DNA from: Litsea cubeba
Taxonomy: Eukaryota; Streptophyta; Magnoliopsida; Laurales; Lauraceae
Direction: 5' to 3'
DNA: 64,000 nucleotides
Assembly (NCBI GenBank): GCA_012931725.1
Contig: CM022950.1
Location: forward strand, 60,499,418 to 60,563,417
The notes beneath the pieces were generated by a model that was given only the letters and a program-made list of their open reading frames with translations, had not been told where the DNA came from and searched no databases. Made by a program: the position numbers and the translations under genes. Positions within the stretch are counted from its first letter, which is position 1. Each line of letters starts with the position of its first letter. Positions 44,139 to 55,982 of this stretch are shown here, in pieces.

Positions 44139-45210
44139 AGTGGTATCAGAGCCTAGGGTTTACTAGGGTCGGATTGTGCCGCGTTGCGATCGACGGATCA
44201 GATCAAGGGTATCCGGATTTCTGCACGTCGTTCTTCGTTGCAGGAAATCACAGAGATCGGTTCAGATCTCTGGTGGGCCACATTGATCGGATTCTCCTAG
44301 AGATCCGAAGTTGCAGGAACAGGAAGTCTCAGTTCGCCGCAGAATACCTGGGCGGCCGGACTTACTGCGCATCCCCTGTTCGCCGGCCGTGCATCGCCGG
44401 TTTCGCCGCCGCTCTTCGCTGGAGAAGAACCCCAGCCACCGCCGCTGCGCAATCCTCGCTGCCGGAATCAGAACAAGAACAGTGGAACTGGACGCCGTGC
44501 GTCGCTTGCTCTTCGCCGCTGTCCGCCGCCGTCCACTGCACCATCGCCGGTCCGCCGCTGCTTCCGTGCCGTCGCCGGAGTCCGCTGCCGTGCCGTGCCG
44601 TCGCACCATCGCCGGAGCAGCACAGTCTCCATCGTCTTCGTTTTACAAAAACAGAACAGGGTTCTGTTTGGTTCTGTATTGGAGAAGAAGAACAGAGATC
44701 TGGGCTTCTAGTCTCAGGCCAGGTCGGGTTCAGGTCAGGTTGACCTGACCCGTTTGCAAGAAGCCCAGCCCAGACCAGACAAGACCAAGTCAGGTCAGGT
44801 TTTGGGTCAGTTCCGCCTGACCCGTGAACAGGAAGCCCACTGTAGCAGTCTGCTGACGTCATCGCCACGTCAGCGCAAGGTTCTGGTCAACAAGGGTTTG
44901 ACCAGATTGACGGCTGAAAATTGTTTCGTCAATAACTTGATCATCCGGTGTCAGATCGGAGATCCGTTTGCGCCTACAGACTCGTTGCGAGCAGATCTAC
45001 GTAACTGTGGAAGAAAATTGGCAGTTTGACGGTCAACAAGAAAGTTTGACCAATCGGAGCGCAGAAAACTATTTTTGCGATATCGGAGCCATCCAGAGTC
45101 GGATTTCAGATCCGTTTCTTCCAGCGTGCTCGTGGTGACGAGATCTACAGAGTGGTGCAGAAATTGAGGTTAGTGACAGTTGTTTATATTTTCTTGATTA
45201 TTCAATTAAG
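44139..45210 (+). other. leader of the Tnt1-like element with primer binding site
   Basis: TGGTATCAGAGC (44141-44152) is the Met-tRNA primer site. The following ~1 kb is unusually GC-rich at 44300-44640 (CCGCCG words). It contains overlapping open stretches on both strands, none with recognisable motifs, so I treat it as untranslated leader. Confidence 0.8.
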
Positions 45211-48102
45211 ATGGAGAACAACACTGTGAACACTACCATGATCAAACTCAACAATACCAATTGGTTGATTTGGAAACCTAAGATGGAGGATATACTCTAT
45301 TGCAAAGACCTCTATGATCCCATTGAGGGGGATAGTGCCCGACCAAAAGATATGTCTAATCCAGATTGGAAAAAGATGCATAGAAAGACCATTGGTCACA
45401 TCAGACAGTGGGTGGATAACAGCATATTTCATCACGTGTCTAATGAAACCAATGCGAGAACCCTTTGGATGAAGTTAGAAGAAAGATATGAGAAGAAAAC
45501 CGCCGTAAACAAAACTTTTCTGATTAGAAAGCTTGTAAACATGAAATTCAAGGAGGGTGGTAAAATTGAAGATCACATAAATGATTTTCAATGCATTGTG
45601 AATGAGCTAGCTACAATGAAGATGGTCCTTGATGATGAGATGCAAGCTTTATTTCTTCTAAGTTCTTTACCAGATACATGGGAGACATTGGTTGTTTCCG
45701 TGAGCAACTCTACTCCAGATGGTGTGTTAACAATGAGTCAAGTTACTAGCAGCTTGTTAAATGAAGAAACAAGAAGGAAAACTGCAGGGACAGATAATGC
45801 ACAGGCCTTTGTTACTGATAATAGAGGGAGGAGTAAGAGTAGGGGACCAAAGGGAGGTCGTGGCAAGTCCAGAGGTGGCAAGGAATCACAGACTAAGAAA
45901 AAGTCTGGAAAATGCTTTCATTGTGGCAAGGAGGGTCACATTAGAAAGAATTGCTTTGCCTTGAAGGAAAAGAAAGAAACCAACAATGAGCAGAAGAATG
46001 ACACTAACACTACTGCTACTTTGGATAATGAAGCAGTGATTCTTACCAGTGAAGTTGAAGAGTGTTTGAGTGTTGCAGATAATCAGGTTGAGTGGGTTGT
46101 TGACATAGCAGCATCCTACCATGCTACTCCTTCTAAGGAGATGGTCACGACGTACAAAGCAGGGGACTTTGGCACTGTGAAGATGGGCAACACAAGTCAT
46201 TCAAATATTGTTGGGATCGGTGATGTCTGCATTCAAACCGATATTGGTTGCACAATGACGCTGAAAGATGTGCGACATATTCCTGATCTGCGGTTAAATC
46301 TGATTTCCGGGACTTCATTGGACCGTGCAGGTTATGAAAGTTACTTCGAAAATGGCAGGTGGAAACTCACTAAAGGGTCTCTTATTTTTGCGAGAGGGAA
46401 GGCGTGTAATACGCTGTACAAAACACATGTGAAGCTATGCAAAGGTGTGTTGAATGCTGTTGAAGACAGATCCTCTCCAAATCTGTGGCACAAGAGACTT
46501 GGACATATGAGTGAGAAAGGACTGCAGTTATTGGCAAAGAAAGATTTGATTCAATACCCTAAAGGTACATCCCTTGACCCTTGTGATTATTGTTTGTTTG
46601 GTAAACAACATAGGGTTTCTTTCTCTAAAACATCAACTATAAAATCTAATGTGTTGGATTTGGTATATTCTGATGTTTGTGGTCCCATGGAGGTGGAGTC
46701 ATTGGGTGGCAATAAGTTTTTTGTCACATTTATTGATGATGCATCCAGGAAAGTCTGGGTTTATGCGTTGAAATCGAAGGATCAGGTGTTCCAAGTATTT
46801 CAGCAGTTTCATGTCATGGTTGAAAGAGAAACAGGAAAGCTCTTGAAGTGTCTCCGCACAGATAATGGTGGTGAGTACACATCCAACCAGTTTAAAGGCT
46901 ATTGCTCAAAGCATGGTATTCGACATGAAAGAACAGTTCCTGGTACTCCACAGCACAATGGTGTAGCCGAAAGAATGAATCGTACTATTCTTGAAAAGAT
47001 GAGATGCATGATTAGAGTGGCACAGCTACCCAAGCCATTTTGGGGTGTAGCTATTCTGACTGCCGTTTACCTGATTAACAGGTCTCCCTCAGTTCCTTTG
47101 GATTTTGATCTTCCGGAGAGAGTATGGACATGTAAAAATGTTTCTTATTCTCATTTGAAGGTATTTGGGTGCAAGGCTTTTGCACATGTACCAAAGGAGC
47201 AGCGTTCAAAGCTGGATGATAAGGCAGTGTGTTGCATTTTTCTTGGCTATGGTGGAGCCGAGTTTGGCTACAGGTTATGGAACCCAGAGAAAAGAAAAAT
47301 TATCAGAAGTAGGGATGTGGTGTTTCATGAAGACCAATTCTTTGGAGATATTGAAAAGACTGAAAAGTCTAAAGAAGTTGTTGATGGAGTGGTTGATCTC
47401 ACACCGACTCCTTCTCCAGTGCAGACTACAGGTGGAGAAGGTGGACAACACGATTTAGATCGTGATGAGGCGCAGGGGTTGCCAGATGAACAGGGTGTTG
47501 AGCAGGGGGAGCAGTCTCCTCAGTCAGAAACCACGGAACCTCAGGTTAGGAGGTCTACTCGAGAGCGTCAACCATCAACAAGATATCCTGCATCAGATTA
47601 TATTTTGCTTACTGATGAGGGGGAGCCAGAGAGCTACCCAGAAGCAAAAACTCATGAAGATAAAGATGAGTGGATGAAGGCTATGCAGGATGAGATGAGT
47701 TCTTTGAAAAAGAATAATACTTATGAGCTGGTGGAACTCCCAAAAGGCAAGAAGGTTTTGAAGAACAAATGGGTGTTCAAGGTGAAGAGAGATGACAGTG
47801 GAAAACTGATAAAGCACAAAGCACGGCTAGTGGTTAAAGGCTTTGCGCAGACGAAGGGTCTTGACTTCGATGAAATCTTCTCTCCAGTTGTGAAGATGAC
47901 TTCTATCAGAGTTATTTTGGGTCTAGTTGCCAGCATGGACCTTGAACTTGAACAGATGGATGTGAAGACTGTTTTTCTTCACGGTGATCTGAAAGAAGAG
48001 ATCTACATGACTCAGCCGGAGGGGTTTGAGGTAGAAGGAAAAGAACAGCTGGTTTGTAGGTTGAAAAAGAGTCTCTACGGGCTAAAACAAGCGCCGAGAT
48101 AG
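45211..48102 (+). pseudogene. gag-pol polyprotein of the Tnt1-like element, up to nonsense codon in RT
   Basis: ATG 45211 opens 963 codons. Gag ~1-230 (LNNTNWLIWKPKMEDILYCK), zinc knuckle CFHCGKEGHIRKNC (~235-248), protease-like VVDIAASYHATPSKE (~300), where Tnt1-type elements have an Asp-x-Ala-Ala-Ser active-site variant; pre-integrase LWHKRLGHMSEKGLQLL; integrase FVTFIDDASRKVWVYALK, LRTDNGGEYTS, TPQHNGVAERMN; then RT from KNKWVFKVKRDDSGKLIKHK to SLYGLKQAPR. It stops at TAG (48100-48102), where a sense codon is normal in the family. The product would lack the RT catalytic YVDD and RNase H. Confidence 0.9.
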
Positions 48103-49165
48103 TGGTACAAGAAGTTTGATTCATTCATGGTGAGTCATGGGTACAGATCACTGCGTTTATGTTCGTAAATTTGGTAATGGCAAATTTATCATCCTTCTTT
48201 TATATGTAGATGATATGTTGATAGTTGGACAGGATAGTGAGATGATTGGCAGATTGAAAAGGGACATGTCAAAGACTTTTGACATGAAAGACTTGGGTCC
48301 CGCACGACAGACTTTGGGAATGCAAATTCGTCGTGACAGGAATGCCAAGAAGCTGTGGTTGTCACAGGAAAAATATGTTGAACGGGTGCTAGCGAGATTC
48401 AACATGGTAGATGCTAAGCCAGTTAGCATGCCTTTAGCCAGTCACTTCAAGCTCAGTAAAAGATCATGTCCTACTACAGATGCAGAAAAGGAACGGATGA
48501 TGTCTGTTCCATGCTCCTCAGCAGTTGGGAGTCTTATGTATGCCATGGTGTGTACACGGCCAGACATTGCTCATGCAGTGGGTGTAGTGAGTAGATTTCT
48601 TTCTAACCCTGGGAAAGAGCATTGGGAAGCAGTGAAGTGGATCTTCAGATATTTGAGAGGCACATCAGATTTTTGCTTGTGTTTCGGAGGATTAAAACCA
48701 GTACTTGAAGGCTTTACAGATGCTGATTTTGCAAGCGATCTTGATCGTCGGTTGTCTACTTTTGGGTACTTATTTACTTTTGCAGGGGGAGCTATTTCCT
48801 GGCAGTCTAAGTTGCAGAAGTGTACAGCATTGTCTACAACCGAAGCAGAATACATAGCTGCTAATGAAGCAGGGAAGGAGATGATTTGGTTGAGGAATTT
48901 CTTTAAAGAACTGGATTTGAAGCAAGGAGAGTATGTAGTCTACTATGATAGTCAGAGTGCTATGGATCTTAGCAAGAACGCTACATATCATGCCCGCACA
49001 AAGCACGTCGATGTGAGATATCATTGGATTCGTGAGGTCATCGAGAAGAATCTCATGAAGCTGGAAAAGATTCACACTGACAAGAATCCCTCTGACATGA
49101 TGACTAAGGTCGTGTCTAAGGGAAAGCTGGAGCTGTGTTCAGAGTTGGCAGGACTGGACTCCTAG
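48103..49165 (+). pseudogene. rest of RT and RNase H of the Tnt1-like element
   Basis: Just after the TAG the original frame (WYKKFDSFMVSHGYR) runs ~15 codons. It then shifts, and the second frame (DHCVYVRKFGNGKFIILLLY, VDDMLIVGQDSEMI) carries the catalytic YVDD at ~48207. Downstream: CTRPDIAHAVGVVSRFLSNP, RNase H ALSTTEAEYIAANEAGKEMI, YDSQSAMDLSKNATYHARTK and DKNPSDMMTKVV. It ends at TAG 49163-49165, ~30 bp before the polypurine tract. All later motifs are intact, so the defects are only the nonsense codon and the shift near 48138. Confidence 0.9.
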
Positions 49166-49209
49166 TAAGGGGTTCAGAGACGTCTTCCCCATGGTCTGGA
49201 GGGGGAGAT

Positions 49210-49529
49210 TGTTGGGCTTAGTAGGTCCAGACCAATTGGGTTCATGGACATGGGTATTATGGTAATTGTACCGGGACTTTCTTATTGACTAAGATAGGGT
49301 TTCTTAGGGAATAAGAAAGAGAACATTATATATATGATGTAATGTGTAACCCATGAGAGATACAGACAGACAGAGAAGAGTGAACCTAAAGGAGAGTCGA
49401 GTTTTCTTTCCCGTGGACGTAGGCAAGATTGCCGAACCACGTAATTCTCTTGTGTGTGATTGTTTGTCTTGTGTGGTTTAATTGTTAGTTCGATCGCTGA
49501 TTCACGTTTCCGCATACACGCGCACAACA
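49210..49529 (+). repeat. 3' LTR of the Tnt1-like element
   Basis: Same as the 5' LTR except GTAGGCAAG for GTAAGCAAG and CGCTGATTC for CGCTAATTC. Followed by AGTTT. Confidence 0.96.
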
Positions 49530-49534
49530 AGTTT

Positions 49535-51431
49535 GTGTAAGTGGAAGGAACAGAATTTGCATGGCTCAAAAGAAGAAAATGGTGTGCTATGGATGGAACT
49601 AATGGAAGACCATCCTCTATGCTGACTACATAGGACAAATCGTGGAGCATGAATGGGGCATGTTACAGTTATCATTCAAGAACCTTCATCCTCCGTGAAA
49701 CCTCCACAAATTTATGGGATATTTGTTATTTTCCTATGGTTTCAATACTTAAAAATAACATGGAAAGGAGTGCAAAGTGAAGGGTTACTAATAAATATAC
49801 GGAAATGACTATCAAATTTCTCAAGTTTGATGGAATATAGTTTCTTATGCTCTCCCTTATGAGCTATAGTATACTCTTTTGCCATTCATCTATCTTTATC
49901 CCCTCCAACCCCAAAAACTTGCATTTAAATTATATGAAAACTTCAAATGTCCCCTTAAGGCATGATAAAAGTCTGCCAAGCCCAACATTAAATCAGATGA
50001 ACTATTGGATAATATCCCCTTTTGATCTCCTAGCCCTTCACTATAACCCCTTATAGGATGATCGAAACCATCCAACCACCAAGAACATCCAAAACAATCA
50101 GTTGCACTAAATCCAATCCGAACGGCCATTTCGTATTGTTCTAATAGACATTAGGATCATCAAGACAAGGGAATATGAGGTGTTGTGTGTTGTACATGGC
50201 TAGCCCTTGGCATATCTATTTCCAATCTCAATTTGTCTAGATGTCTAAAGTGGGTACGTAGTGATTTGGAAAATAAGAGTGTTTGACACAGGATTTTGCC
50301 CTCTACCCGCTTTAGAGAAGTAAAGGCAAATCCTCTTAAAATGAAAGGAGGGCCTAGTTCCGTGGGCTTGTGAAAATAAAAGCTTTAGCCTCTTTTATTT
50401 ATGGATTTATTTTGGATGGTTCTGTTGGAATAAGAGTAGAGATACCAAACAAGGACTAAGATGTGTTTTCTTGAGAGGTATGTGTTGGAAACGAGGTGAA
50501 GGTCACCCACTTTCTGTTAATAAATAATTTTATTAACTGCAAATCCATCATTTATATTCATTGCGGATCTATTGTTATCAAAATTCAGTCATTAAAAGTA
50601 AAGAACTCCTACTTTATACATCTCATTTTCAGTGACCCATGTTACTCTAGAAAAAACCCATCTGCAAAATATATGGAAAATGGTCTTTAAGTTATCAGAA
50701 GAAATTTAAAGAATAGAAGTATGACACCACATATAGAAGTGAATGTTTGACATTTTCATCTCATTTACATAGGATAGTGGACGGGTGGACATGGATAAAA
50801 GGTAGAAGATAATGAGCAAAGAAGATTACCATCAAATTTTACCATCAAATTCTTAAGTTATTAACCAATACATCCAAAATGCCTAGGAGTTAGAGGTACA
50901 ACAAATTAACTACTTAACACCCCACTCGGGCGGGACACTACCTGGACTCGAAACAAGCGCCCATACAAGACGTGGCATGGGGCCTTTTTGCCTTGCACAT
51001 CTATGCCTACACACAAGACGTGGTATCATTTTTGTTTTTTGGTTGTCTTGAGCGGATTCAAACCCTGGATGTGTTGGCTTTGATACCATCTCAAGCTGCT
51101 AACAAATATACACCCAAAATACCCAGGTGCTATTGGTGCGGCACATTACCCACTTAACACACAAATGGCAATGGGTTTACTTTTGCAAGGAAGGGGATGA
51201 GAAACTCTTACCATAAATGTGAGAAAATTGATGGTCGCTTCCACATATTTATCTTTGATCATTAACTTTTTATCTCTTACATAAATGCTATCTCCCACGT
51301 AAAGCCATAGGAAACTGAAAACATGCCCCTAAGGGCTACATCCATGCACAAACTGGCCAATAAAGACGAATTACAAGCATTTATTTAAATTTACCTAAGA
51401 CCATAGAAAATTGATAAAACTCTATTGGCTA
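49535..51431. other. AT-rich intergenic DNA, no gene seen
   Basis: No recognisable domain or RNA gene. A pair of similar stretches near 50965-51010 (GACGTGGCATGGGG and GACGTGGTATCA) with CCCACTCGGG looks like an old repeat scrap. Confidence 0.55.
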
Positions 51432-52612
51432 TAGGACTTATGTTGCATTTGGTTTGCTGGAATGGTTTTAGGCAGGAATGGAATGGAGAGCGGAATGGGC
51501 CTGGAATGGAATGATGTAGGAATCGTCATTTCCATTCTAGTGTTTGATACGCTGAGGAATCAACCCTGTAATGGAATTCTTATTCTTGTTATTGTGTTCG
51601 GTATGCTGGAATGATGTCCGAAATGGAATAAAATTTATATTAGACTGACCAAAATGCCCTTGCTATAATTTTTTATTTTTATAATTTTTCTTATTTCAAG
51701 CTACCCAAAATATAATTATTTACCTATGAAATTCACCTTGTTACAATTGATACAATTGTTTAGACACGTTACTTTGATTGTTCTATACTTAACAAAAAAA
51801 AAAAAAAGAAGTGACAATCCATTATTCATCTCATTAACAAAAAGATGGAGAGATTCCTTTCAAAACAGGAAAAGAGAGAGATTGTTTGGACAAGAAATAG
51901 AAAAAAGAAGGAAAGGGAGTATGACATGCCAACAAGATAGGTGGGCCACACTTTCCCTGATGATCGCTCTCCTCCCTTGTGCTTGCATGTGGTGTTCGTT
52001 TCACGCTCCATTTACATGTTCTATTGCTTTTAAGGAACTGTATTAGGAACAACAGTAGTAGAGTAGAAATTCTTACTAGGACAAACTGCTTGTAAGACAA
52101 AAAAGGCCAAGTAGTTGAAACAATAGATGAGAAGGATTTTGATGCCTGTAAGCTTTTCTTCTCTGGTGGGCTACCCATAAATTTGTACCGCCATCAGAAT
52201 CCAAAACGGCCAATTCGAGGACATTTCTCTATTTACGTGAGCAGTTGAGACACTTTTTTTGTTTTTCTATTTCTACTTTCTCGTACTTCCAATCCATAGT
52301 GGGGTCGGGTAAATCAACAGTCTAGGAGGAGTGGATAGTTTGATGGATCTATAATGATGATGTTTATAATATGAACATGGGGGAATCAGTGGAACACCAG
52401 AGCTTTTTTGTTAAGGTTAATATGAGGGTATTTTGGTCTCAACGAAAAGTTCTAAAGGAATGGAATGGCCATTCCTCTGCCTCCCAAGTGGAATGACCAT
52501 TCCTCTACATAAAGAAATGGTGATTCTGGAGGTAATGGTCATTATGGCACTTTTTTATGAACCAAACGCAGTAATGATCGGAATGACCATTCTATTCCGA
52601 CCTTCATTACCT
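51432..52612. mobile_element. foldback element E2, relative of E1, right end truncated
   Basis: The left end TTTGGTTTGCTGGAATGGTTTTAGGC matches E1's left end. Internal GGAATGGAATG words and the right part (GAACCAAACGC, GAATGACCATTC, GACCTTCATTAC) also match E1. The final E1 end (AGCGAACCAAACGCTA) is missing, and the sequence passes directly into the ~145-bp tandem array. E2 lacks E1's internal satellite. Confidence 0.65.
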
Positions 52613-52694
52613 CAGTAACAAACTAAGAAATAAACCAACAAATTTAAGTACCTAAGTACCTAATTAGCATTTGTGAATTATTATGAATAGTTTG

Positions 52695-53675
52695 TGTAAG
52701 TGCAAAAAATGTAACTCACAAGAAGAGGGGGGTGCCTGCACGGACTTATCCAAAGAGATTAGGAACACCGATGCCTGCGCCTGAAGCCTGAGAAAAGGAA
52801 AAAGAATAGTAGGTCAGAGGACCCTGGCTTGGGCAGCGCAGGGCTCTCCGATGCCTAAGTCAGTTTAAGAACTGAACAGTAGGATGAAAATTTTTGGGGA
52901 AGAAGATGGCGTACCAGCATGTGGTGTATTTGTTGGCCATGCCTTGCTCTGGAGCTGTGGCTGAACTTATATAGAAGAAGAGAGGGGGCAAGGAGGTAGG
53001 AACTTGTCCCATCATAGCCCTCCTTGTCGGGTACTAGGGAGGTACTGTCCCATCGTAGCCCACTTGTCATTAATTGTAGTCTTATCACAGCCCACTCTGT
53101 CCCATCGGGCCATACCCTGATGCATGGGGGTTGCCGCTCTATCAGGGATGTCAAGAATATGGGTGGTGGAGCAATAAATGCCTTTGTGTAAAGTGTCTGA
53201 GTGGCCGTGTCGGGACAGCTGTTAGTTGTCGTCCTGGTCAGCATTTTGGGGACACATGACTGACGCCGAGATGGGCCCTGACCGAGGTGAGGCGCCAGGC
53301 TGCCGAGAAGATTAGGGTTGAGGCATCAGTCTGCTGAGCTGGAACATGACCGAGGTGAGGCATCAGTCCGCCAAGCTCGAGGAGCTGGTCTAGATGAGGA
53401 TGCTTCTGACCGACCTCGAGATTGGGACAAGCACGTGATGTTTAAAATTAAGTAATGCAAAGTTTTGTCAAACCCATGCATGTTGGATTTCTTTAATACT
53501 TTTTGCCACCAAAAGCCTCTCCTGCTACTACCCATGAGTTCTGTGAGGCCGAGGTGATGGCGTCTTTTGTTAGGTGCCGAGACAAAGGGAAATTTTGCCG
53601 AGACCGAGGCCTAGGGACCGGGACCCATTGTAAGTCCTGCCGAAGTGGATAGTCTGAGGAAATATCCCCCACACA
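52695..53675 (-). repeat. 3' LTR of the gag-only gypsy element
   Basis: Minus strand TGTGTGGGGGATATTTCC ... TTTTTGCACTTACA. A TATA box (CTATATAAG) is at 52966-52974. A 129-codon frame (minus, 52855-53244) is open here and in the other LTR. The polypurine tract (AAAAGCTGGGGGGCTT) adjoins at 53676-53691. Confidence 0.92.
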
Positions 53676-54034
53676 AAGCCCCCCAGCTTTTGACCTCTTA
53701 GAGTTTTACTAATTCGTTGAGGTCGGAAGCTGAAATATCATTAGGACCTTTATTCGTATGTACACTTGTTGCCGAGACTGAAGTGGGACACACAACCGCA
53801 CCCAGCTGAGACCGATCAGGGACAGGCACATGATAAAGAAAGGCACAGGTGTCAAAAACCGGCGCATAAAGAATCATAAAGAACTCATATGGACTTGCTT
53901 TTGAGTTCTTTAATAATATTCTCAACAAAAGTTCCCTCATGCTCGGTCTCACGAGTTCTGTGAGGCCAAAGTGCCGAGATGGTACCCGGATGACTGATGG
54001 CGGTAGAGGACCGTGCAATAGATGCCAAAATGGC

Positions 54035-54750
54035 AGTGCCTGAGTGGCTTCATGCCCGAGTGGTTGTGTACCGACCTCGAGGCAATCTCTTCATGCCGGG
54101 GTGGTGCTAAACCGACCCTGAGGCAATCCCCATGGCGTTTTTGCCGAGCTGCCGATGGTTAGTTATGCCGTAATGGCTTTATACCCGGGTGGTTGTGTAC
54201 CGACCTCGAGGCAATCTCTTCATGCCGGGGTGGTGCTAAACCAACCCTGAGGCAATCCCCATGGCGCTCTTGCCGAGCTGCCGATGGTTAGTTGTGCCGT
54301 AATGGCTTCATGCCCGGGTGGTTGTGTACCGACCTCGAGGCAATTCCCATGGCGTTTTTGCCGAGCTGCCGATGGTTAGTTGTGCCGTAATGGCTTCATG
54401 CCCGGGTGGTTGTGTACCGACCTCGAGGCAATCTCTTCATGCTGGGGTGGTGCTAAACCGACCCTGAGGCAATCCCCATGGCGCTCTTGCTGAGCTGCCG
54501 ATGGTTAGTTATGCCGTAATGGCTTCATGCCCGGGTGGTTGTGTACCAACCTCGAGGCAATCCCCATGGCGCTCTTGCCGAGCTATCGATGGTTAGTTGT
54601 GTCGTAATGGCTTCATGCTCGGGTGGTTGTGTACCAACCTCGAGGCAATCCCCATGGCGCTCTTGCCGAGCTACCGATGGTTAGTTGTGTCGTAATGGCT
54701 TCATGCCCGAGTGATTGTGTACCGACCTCGAGGCAATCCCCATGGCGCTC
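54035..54750 (+). repeat. minisatellite with alternating 129-bp and 88-bp units inside the gypsy element
   Basis: Boundary word GTAATGGCTTCATGCCCGGG recurs with spacings 129, 88, 129, 88, 88 (TAATGG at 54171, 54300, 54388, 54517, 54605, 54693). The short unit lacks a 41-bp segment (CTCTTCATGCCGGGGTGGTG ...), which is itself similar to the neighbouring 41 bp. The array stands where pol should be. Confidence 0.88.
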
Positions 54751-54795
54751 TTCGAAGCTGACGGGCCATCGAAGCTAAGTGATGATAGGAGACAT

Positions 54796-55035
54796 CTAGC
54801 TACCTCCTGAGCTGGAGGAGACTTCGGGCGAGCTGGAGACATCTGTCGAACTAGAGATATCAGCCGAGCTAGAGACATCAGCCGAGCCGGATACATCTGC
54901 CGAGCTGGAGATCGCCTGGTTGCTTTCGTAGAGGTCAAAGCATTCTAGAGCTTGGACTTCGTCCGCTGCTTGCATGACGAACCGGTTCACCCTGGCCATC
55001 AATGCCTTCATCGTGGCCACAGGGTGCAAGGCCAA
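54796..55035 (-). pseudogene. gag C-terminal scrap of the gypsy element
   Basis: Minus-strand frame with LMARVNRFVMQAADEVQALE, a typical gypsy gag motif after the capsid domain, then Ser/Ala/Asp-rich repeats (SSSADVSGSADVSSSADISS). It is separated from the main gag frame by stops at 55160-55200. No zinc knuckle seen. Confidence 0.6.
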
Positions 55036-55169
55036 GTCTCTCCGAAGCTCGTTGCCTGGCAGAAGAGCTTGCTAGAAGGAGATGACTGCTATTGTATCAG
55101 AGGCGCTTTCGGTTTGGTTGTAGACAGTCCGGAACCTTTTGGCGAACTAGGTGATATTCTCTGTGTGCT

Positions 55170-55931
55170 TCATTCTGAGGGCATCAGGTCGGTGTGAGAC
55201 CTCGGGATGGCTTTGTGAGCTTGGAACTTTGCCATGAAGGAATTCTGGAGTTGCTGCCAATTTCTGATTGATCCTTGCGGGAGTGCGTAGAACTGCCTCA
55301 GGGGGAGGTCTCCGAGGCTGGAAGAGAAGATTCTGCAGTTCAGGTGACCGATGCTGCCCCATATTGACATTCTCTGAGTGAAGTACCGGAGGTGTGCTGT
55401 TGGGTCCGAGGTCCCACCGTAGAGGACAAACCCTTGAACGCTGAAAACTTTAGGGAGGGAGAAATTCTTGATTTCTGGAGAGAAGGGAGACGTGCCGAGA
55501 TCAGAGTAGTAGGGGTCTGACCGATCTCGGGTGAGATTGAGACCAGCTGTTTCCATGGTTTGCTGTACTATTCGCCCGACTCCTCGGTTGAGCCATTCAT
55601 TCAGATGAGCATTGACTCTTGATCTCTGCCTTCGTTTCTTCGAAGTTGAAGGAGATTGGGAGGATGGAGTTGAGATCGCCTCTCCTTCCTGCAGCTGCTG
55701 CTGTAGTTGACAAATCAGTTTGTCCTGCTCTTGGATGATAAGGCTTCGGGCCTTGACCCTCGCGAGAAGCGGGTTGTTTTCGTCGTCCATCTGATGACGG
55801 AGTTTGCCTCGTTGAAGATTTCTCAGTTGAAGGCTGTCTCGCGGGGAAGGTGATGTCACCCCTTTTGGAGATGAACCTGACTGAGAGTGCAAGCTAGCTG
55901 GCTCTTTTCCTTTTCTGGTTCTTCGATGCAT
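55170..55931 (-). CDS. Ty3/gypsy gag of the non-autonomous element
   Basis: ATG 55931 lies ~50 bp inside the 5' LTR end. 253 codons: basic Ser-rich N terminus (MHRRTRKGKEPASLHSQSGS), Gln-rich coiled-coil-like stretch (QEQDKLICQLQQQLQEGEAI), then the retrotransposon gag domain (SDPTAHLRYFTQRMSIWGSI, LPQGSIRNWQQLQNSFMAKF). It stops at ~55170, short of the full gag; remnants continue at 54796-55035. Gag would form the particle. The open reading frame may reflect selection or chance; the missing zinc knuckle argues against full function. Confidence 0.75.
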   Translation of the reverse strand: MHRRTRKGKEPASLHSQSGSSPKGVTSPSPRDSLQLRNLQRGKLRHQMDDENNPLLARVKARSLIIQEQDKLICQLQQQLQEGEAISTPSSQSPSTSKKRRQRSRVNAHLNEWLNRGVGRIVQQTMETAGLNLTRDRSDPYYSDLGTSPFSPEIKNFSLPKVFSVQGFVLYGGTSDPTAHLRYFTQRMSIWGSIGHLNCRIFSSSLGDLPLRQFYALPQGSIRNWQQLQNSFMAKFQAHKAIPRSHTDLMPSE

Positions 55932-55961
55932 GGTGTTTGGGAAGATGACTTTTTGTAGCCG

Positions 55962-55982
55962 TTTCCCACAGATGGCGGCAAT
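55962..55982 (-). promoter_or_regulatory. probable tRNA primer binding site of the gypsy element
   Basis: Minus strand ATTGCCGCCATCTGTGGGAA follows the LTR end directly. It resembles the GGCGCC-TCTGTGGG primer sites of plant gypsy elements with changes. Which tRNA is used is not settled. Confidence 0.55.

Larger units (their letters stand above)
43819..49529 (+). mobile_element. Tnt1-like Ty1/copia retrotransposon, nearly intact
   Basis: 320-bp LTRs at 43819-44138 and 49210-49529 differ at two sites that I can see. AGTTT flanks both ends (43814-43818, 49530-49534) as target duplication. Met-tRNA primer site, 1.07-kb leader, gag-pol, polypurine tract (TGGAGGGGGAGAT, 49197-49209) and LTR are all present in the right order; total 5711 bp. 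The polyprotein closely resembles the Tnt1/Tork group of plant copia elements. One nonsense codon and one frameshift in RT disable it. A young insertion. Confidence 0.96.

Noticed and set aside
44069..44868. Open frames of 115-224 codons on both strands suggesting a gene before the Tnt1-like gag
   Set aside because: They overlap the LTR and primer site, have skewed GC-rich composition, and show no domain motif; the region is the retrotransposon leader.
50930..51160. tRNA-derived SINE suggested by GGG/CCC-rich blocks and repeated GACGTGG words
   Set aside because: No A-box/B-box pair, poly-A tail or target duplication could be identified.
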